This document shows, one piece after another, positions 60,406-64,000 of a stretch of 64,000 nucleotides of DNA; the first letter of the stretch is position 1; the number at the start of each line of letters is the position of its first letter. A program made the position numbers and the translations under genes. The notes below the pieces were generated by a model. That model did not search any database. It was given only the letters and a program-made list of their open reading frames with translations, and was not told where the DNA came from. Source of the stretch: Treponema sp. (GTDB lineage Bacteria > Spirochaetota > Spirochaetia > Treponematales > Treponemataceae); contig CP091737.1 in NCBI GenBank assembly GCA_022010055.1, positions 248,001-312,000 on the forward strand, read 5' to 3'.

Positions 60406-61001
60406 ATGGCAGCAAATAGTTACGAAAAACCCGATTATTGGTCTCAAAAAGCGTTTTCAGAAGGCTATCCGGCCCGTTCGGTTTACAAGTTAAAAGAAAT
60501 GGATGAAAAATTCGGAATGTTGAAAAAAAGCTGCAATGTTCTTGATTTGGGGGCGGCGCCAGGAAGCTGGACTACTTTTCTTTTAAGAAACCTTGGTTCA
60601 GAAAGCAAAGTTGTAAGCTGCGATTTGAATCCTCTTTCAAAATCTGTCCGCGGTGAAAACCTTGTTTTTATTCAGGGCGACTTGAACGCTGCTGATATAC
60701 GTAAGCAGATAAAGGCTCTTGGACCGTTTGACCTTGTTGTATGCGACGCCGCTCCGTTGACTACTGGAAACCGGATTGTTGATACGGCGCGTTCAGAGCA
60801 GCTTGTTGAAATGGCAATCTGGTATGCGGAAACCATGCTGAAACAGGGCGGAAATTTCTGCGTAAAAATATTTCAGAACGGCGACCAGCAGAAATTCTTA
60901 AAAAACTAAGGGAACTTTTTTCAAGCGCAAAGGGCTTTAAGCCGGAAGCCTGCCGGTCGGAGTCGTTTGAGACATTTCTTGTTGGAATTTCGCGCAAATA
61001 G
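60406..61001 (+). CDS. rlmE: 23S rRNA (uridine-2'-O) methyltransferase RlmE, frameshifted near end
   Basis: About 198 residues. SAM motif NVLDLGAAPGSWTTFLL, catalytic Lys region PARSVYKLKEMDEK (K-D-K-E set), DLVVCDAAPLTTG and NFCVKIFQ. The original frame ends at 60909 in KKN; one A in an A6-A7 run (about 60900) shifts it to KKLRELFSSAKGFKPEAC and FETFLVGISRK, the usual ending. Methylates U2552-type residue of the large rRNA. Confidence 0.9.
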
Positions 61002-61011
61002 GTGATACAAT

Positions 61012-62168
61012 ATGAACAAGTACAACAATTATAAGAATTTGACCTTTATTATGAAATTAGAAAAACTATATAAAAAAATATGCAGTTCCCGTTTTAGAAA
61101 AATTGTCTTTAACAGCACGTTTGCTTTTGCAGGCGGAATTTCCGTTGCCTGGGGAATTTTGTATCTTGTTTCAAATTTAAATGTTGAAAAAGGCGTGGGT
61201 GGTCTGGAAACCTCAGTGCCTGCGGAATATATAGATGAATCTTCTGACAAAGAGATAAAAGCTTCCGGCGCCGCAAAAATGAACGGAACGGCTTCTGAGG
61301 CAGATTCAATGGATGCTCTTGCGGAGCTTGATGAGCTTGCCATAATAGATTCTCTTGCTGAAACTGACGCAGATTCCGACGGCCTTGCCGCCGCGGAGGT
61401 CTTGAGCCAGGATGCCCGGTCTTCCGAAGGCCTTGAGCTTTGTTATTTTACTTACCGCGTTCAAAAAGGCGATATGATTGGTTTTATTGCGGACAAATTC
61501 AATGTTACGCAGGACACTATTATCAGCGTGAACAACATCCATCAGTCAAGGCTGATTCAGATAGGACAGATTCTGAAATTCCTTCAATGCCGGGAATTGT
61601 CTATACTGTAAAGAAAAACGGTGAGACCGCAAATTCAATTGCGGAAAAATTTGAAGTAAGCGCAGAAAAACTCGCGAGGGTGAATCACCTTCAGGAAAAT
61701 CAGAATCTTGTTGCGGGGCAGACTCTTTTTGCTCCCGATGCGCTTCTTGACTGGGTTACTCGTCAGGAAATCAACGGAGACTTGTTCCATAAGCCTGTCC
61801 GTTCCCGCTATTATCTTTCTTCGTATTACGGATGGAGAAGCTCTCCGTTCAGCGGCAAGCGTTCATACCATTCAGGCGTTGATATGGCCTGCCCACAGGG
61901 AACTCCGGTTTACGCCGCTCTTGGCGGAACCGTAACTTCTGTAGGCTACAACAATGTTTATGGAAATTATATTATTGTAACTCATCATTCCGGATACAAG
62001 ACCTTGTACGGTCATCTTTCAAAGCAGCTTGTAACGCGTGGAAAATGGGTCGACACAAACTCCAGGATTGGTCTTGTAGGAAGCACAGGGTTGAGCACAG
62101 GACCGCACCTTCATTTTACAGTCTATAAATTCGGAAAAACTGTAAATCCTGCCGGACTTTGGAAGTAA
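61012..62168 (+). CDS. Membrane-anchored LysM/M23 peptidoglycan endopeptidase, frameshifted
   Basis: About 385 residues. Membrane segment near residues 40-58 (TFAFAGGISVAWGILYL), acidic linker, LysM (YRVQKGDMIGFIADKFNVTQ), break near 61578, second LysM (YTVKKNGETANSIAEKFEVS), then M23/LytM with HSGVDMACPQGTPVYAA and HLHF (zinc ligands). The joined reading is IGQILK followed by PSMPGIVYTV. Likely cleaves cross-links or activates amidases outside the inner membrane. Confidence 0.85.
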
Positions 62169-62190
62169 TCTGAAAATAAAACTTTCCGCG

Positions 62191-62661
62191 TCAGGAAATA
62201 GTTTTTGCGACAGTTGAAATTTTTTTAATAAAAAAGTCTATGTGGCTGCATACAAATACCGCGCAATAAGCCGTCACGCAGCCTGCGATTGTAAGGGCAT
62301 ACCAGATTGAAAGCGAACGGCTCTGCATATCCTGCATAGGTGTAAGGGAACTGAAGAGCAGCGCAATCATAAGGATTCCGCCGATAATCCATCCGAAGAA
62401 CGGAAGCGGCTTGTAAAATTTATCTTTTTTATCGATGTTTATTTCTGAAAGAACTTTCTGGATTGAAGCGTCTGTAACAGGAGTTTCAATTTTTAGAGGA
62501 GCGGAGATTTCTTTTTCAGCCATCTTTAAAAGCTTGATTTGCATCCTGCATTTTTTGCATCCTAAAAGATGAAGTGAAATTTTTAAAGGAACACGCTCGC
62601 CCTTGTCCAGCATAAGGTACTGATTCATAAAATTTTCGCATTTTTCATTCTTATTTTCCAT
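62191..62661 (-). CDS. Anti-sigma factor with zinc-finger motif
   Basis: 156 residues. A zf-HC2 type H-x3-C-x2-C motif lies in HLLGCKKC (residues ~31-38), with an earlier EKCENF; two membrane segments follow (FFGWIIGGILMIALLF and YALTIAGCVTAYCAVFV). It overlaps the sigma gene by 11 bp, a common sign of a sigma/anti-sigma pair. Confidence 0.75.
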   Translation of the reverse strand: MENKNEKCENFMNQYLMLDKGERVPLKISLHLLGCKKCRMQIKLLKMAEKEISAPLKIETPVTDASIQKVLSEINIDKKDKFYKPLPFFGWIIGGILMIALLFSSLTPMQDMQSRSLSIWYALTIAGCVTAYCAVFVCSHIDFFIKKISTVAKTIS

Positions 62662-63223
62662 AGTAGTTCTCCAGCTTTGTTTTTAGTATTTTTTTTGCCC
62701 TGAAAATGTGAGATTTTATTGTATTTACCGGAAAGTCTGTGATTTCACTTATTTCCTGGTAAGGAATGTCGTAGCAGAAATACATTTCTATGCAGATTTC
62801 ATATTTTTCCGGCAGTTCCTTGACGGCTTCCCTGATGGCTTGCATGGTTATTTTGCGGATTTGAATTTCTTCCGGCGATTTTGATGAAAAATCAGGTAGT
62901 GTTGTCTCGTCTTCAATCGAAAGTGATTTTTTTGCCCTTTTTACGGAATTAATGGCCGTTGTGTAGGCGATTTTCATCAGCCATGTTGAAAACATTGAAT
63001 TTCCTTTGAAAGTGTCTAAATGCGTAAAAACTTTGATAAAAACATCCTGGACAAAATCTTCGGAATCCGTTTCGTTGTGAAAAAAACTTTTTCCAAAATT
63101 AAATATTCTTGCCTTGTAAAGCGTCATAAGCTTTGCGAACGCGTCTTTGTTGCCGGCTAGGACGCTCTTTACAAGGTGAAAATCTCTTTTTTTTATACGT
63201 TCTCTTTCGAGCTGCTCAAGCAT
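62651..63223 (-). CDS. RNA polymerase sigma factor of the ECF (RpoE) type
   Basis: 190 residues. Region 2: LMTLYKARIFNFGKSFFHNE, DFVQDVFIKVFTHLDTFKG and STWLMKIAYTTAIN; region 4: ELPEKYEICIEMYFCYDIPY and INTIKSHIF-like NTIKSHIFRAKKIL. Controlled by the adjacent anti-sigma. Target genes unknown; an envelope-stress role is a guess. Confidence 0.88.
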   Translation of the reverse strand: MLEQLERERIKKRDFHLVKSVLAGNKDAFAKLMTLYKARIFNFGKSFFHNETDSEDFVQDVFIKVFTHLDTFKGNSMFSTWLMKIAYTTAINSVKRAKKSLSIEDETTLPDFSSKSPEEIQIRKITMQAIREAVKELPEKYEICIEMYFCYDIPYQEISEITDFPVNTIKSHIFRAKKILKTKLENYYGK

Positions 63224-63238
63224 TTTCTATCTGTCAGT

Positions 63239-63583
63239 TCAGTCTTTTTTATGAAAATCTGGATATGCGTAGAAAAATATAAGAAGGCAGATTCCTATTG
63301 CCATAGGCAGAAGTCCGCCCAGAATTGCATAGGAAAATCCGTCTATGATTGCAAAGACTGCGGTAAGAATAAGCCCGATTCCTGTAAGCAGCAGGCCTGT
63401 TAAGAACGAAAAAGCCGCGTAATTGAATTTGTTCGGAACAAAAGTTCCTGTTTTTATCTGGAGCTTTGTTTCATGATGCTTCCACAGAATATAAAAGAAA
63501 AGAATTAACGCTCCAAAGCAGATTCCTACAATTGGAACGATTGAAATTATTACCTGCGCCGCGGCGGATGTTATCTGGTTCAT
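63239..63583 (-). CDS. Small membrane protein (unknown)
   Basis: About 115 residues from ATG 63583, with GAGGATAAAT upstream. Three or four membrane segments (ISIVPIVGICFGALILFFYI; FLTGLLLTGIGLILTAVF; LLPMAIGICLLIFFY). Some anti-sigma neighbours carry such a protein, but no motif gives a role. Confidence 0.6.
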   Translation of the reverse strand: MNQITSAAAQVIISIVPIVGICFGALILFFYILWKHHETKLQIKTGTFVPNKFNYAAFSFLTGLLLTGIGLILTAVFAIIDGFSYAILGGLLPMAIGICLLIFFYAYPDFHKKD

Positions 63584-63639
63584 ATTTATCCTCGCTTTTT
63601 TAGACACTGAATTATACAAAATGTTGCAGAAAAAATATA

Positions 63640-63860
63640 TTTTTGGCTTGGAATTTTGAGTTTTTCTGCTGAATAAACAAAAGCGCAGGTGGATTTACAA
63701 TTTGTGAAGACTTTGGGCGATTGAACCAATTAAACTGCGGAGCACTCAAATCAATACAAGCGAAGCGCGAGCCCAATCGTCTGTAGCAAATTGGAAATCC
63801 AGCGTGAGCGATATTTTGGGAATTTATTAAGAAAAACTGAAAATTCTAATCCAAAAAAAT
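63640..63860. mobile_element. MITE-like inverted-repeat element, copy 3
   Basis: Outer arms GAATTTTGAGTTTTTCT and AGAAAAACTGAAAATTC are complementary apart from one base (63651-63667 and 63830-63846). The inner stem GTGGATTTACAATTTG pairs with CAAATTGGAAATCCAG. Compared with copies 1 and 2, both sides of the stem changed together (CA/TG to TG/CA), keeping the pairing. It overlaps the stop of the fliL-like gene; the boundaries are approximate. Confidence 0.65.
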
Positions 63861-64000
63861 CAAGTCTTCAAAATAGATGTCCTGGATTTTGTTCAGCACA
63901 AGAATTCCGTTCAGTTCTGATAAAAGCTCGGTTTTTATTTGCGTCTCGGATTTTGACTTCAGCAGGGAAGCTGTTCTTGCGGAAAAATAATTCACGAAGA
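63846..64000 (-). CDS. FliL-like flagellar basal-body protein, C-terminal part
   Basis: Stop at 63846-63848; the 51 codons read leftwards encode FVNYFSARTASLLKSKSETQ and LLSELNGILVLNKIQDIYFED, a pattern seen at the C-terminus of FliL (kinetically the ring around the stator). The rest lies beyond 64000. Assignment is tentative because only the end is visible. Confidence 0.5.
   Translation of the reverse strand, partial: FVNYFSARTASLLKSKSETQIKTELLSELNGILVLNKIQDIYFEDLIFLD

Overview
The window looks like a chromosomal segment of a host-associated or gut-type treponeme (Spirochaetota). Supporting signs are a fused choline cytidylyltransferase/kinase gene of the LicCA type known from Treponema, the chemotaxis pair cheR-cheB, a FliL-like gene at the right edge, a pyrG-lptC-lptA-lptB cluster, an RpoE-type sigma/anti-sigma pair and homopolymer/short-repeat contingency loci. 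The species cannot be fixed from this sequence. A striking property is the number of single-base frame breaks, many in A or T runs. They occur even in genes that should be essential (pyrG) or conserved (rlmE, cheB, M23 peptidase). I therefore read most lone frameshifts as probable sequencing/assembly indels. Genes with deletions, fused fragments or several lesions are treated as true pseudogenes.

Layout. 1-15650: an extended type I restriction-modification island on the plus strand (hsdM, fic, hsdS, GHKL-ATPase/nuclease, PIN, DUF3800, a decayed AlbA/Schlafen-type gene, a membrane protein, an AAA/DUF4143 ATPase, hsdR, a YgjP-type metallohydrolase), closed by a terminator. 15700-16800: IS3 remnant cutting a SIR2-like gene. 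17000-23100: minus-strand operon reading CARF-like protein -> sigma-like factor -> MoxR/RavA-type AAA+ ATPase -> small protein -> VWA protein; this is the most interesting candidate system. 23100-30250: a graveyard of broken accessory genes (DUF4160, AAA ATPase, IS982, DUF262, glycosyltransferase and pyruvyltransferase fragments) with a few apparently live genes (GNAT-like plus small ORF, NusG-like antiterminator).

30250-44000: a surface polysaccharide locus (Wzy-like polymerase, glycosyltransferases, acyltransferase with a G10 tract, pyruvyltransferase-like protein, epimerase, Wzx flippase, sulfotransferase). It is interrupted by a caspase-like protease/DUF4365 pair that looks like a defence cassette. 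A HExxH protein ends the run at a bidirectional terminator. 45386-49583 (minus): a phosphocholine locus, licCA - second nucleotidyltransferase - BCCT choline/betaine transporter. The first gene begins with 13 copies of a 5-bp repeat directly after its start codon, the signature of slipped-strand phase variation. Phase-varying licCA would switch choline activation, and transport by polarity, possibly for decorating the glycan made by the neighbouring locus; no licD transferase is seen here.

50300-64000: an IS4-type transposase gene split by a ~185-bp inverted-repeat element (one of three copies in the window), a YARHG lipoprotein-like secreted protein, tRNA-Ala(GGC), then housekeeping genes: lptB-lptA-lptC-pyrG (minus), cheR-cheB (plus), RseC-like and polyprenyl synthase (minus), rlmE and a LysM/M23 peptidase (plus), anti-sigma/sigma, a small membrane protein, and the C-terminal end of a FliL-like gene (minus).
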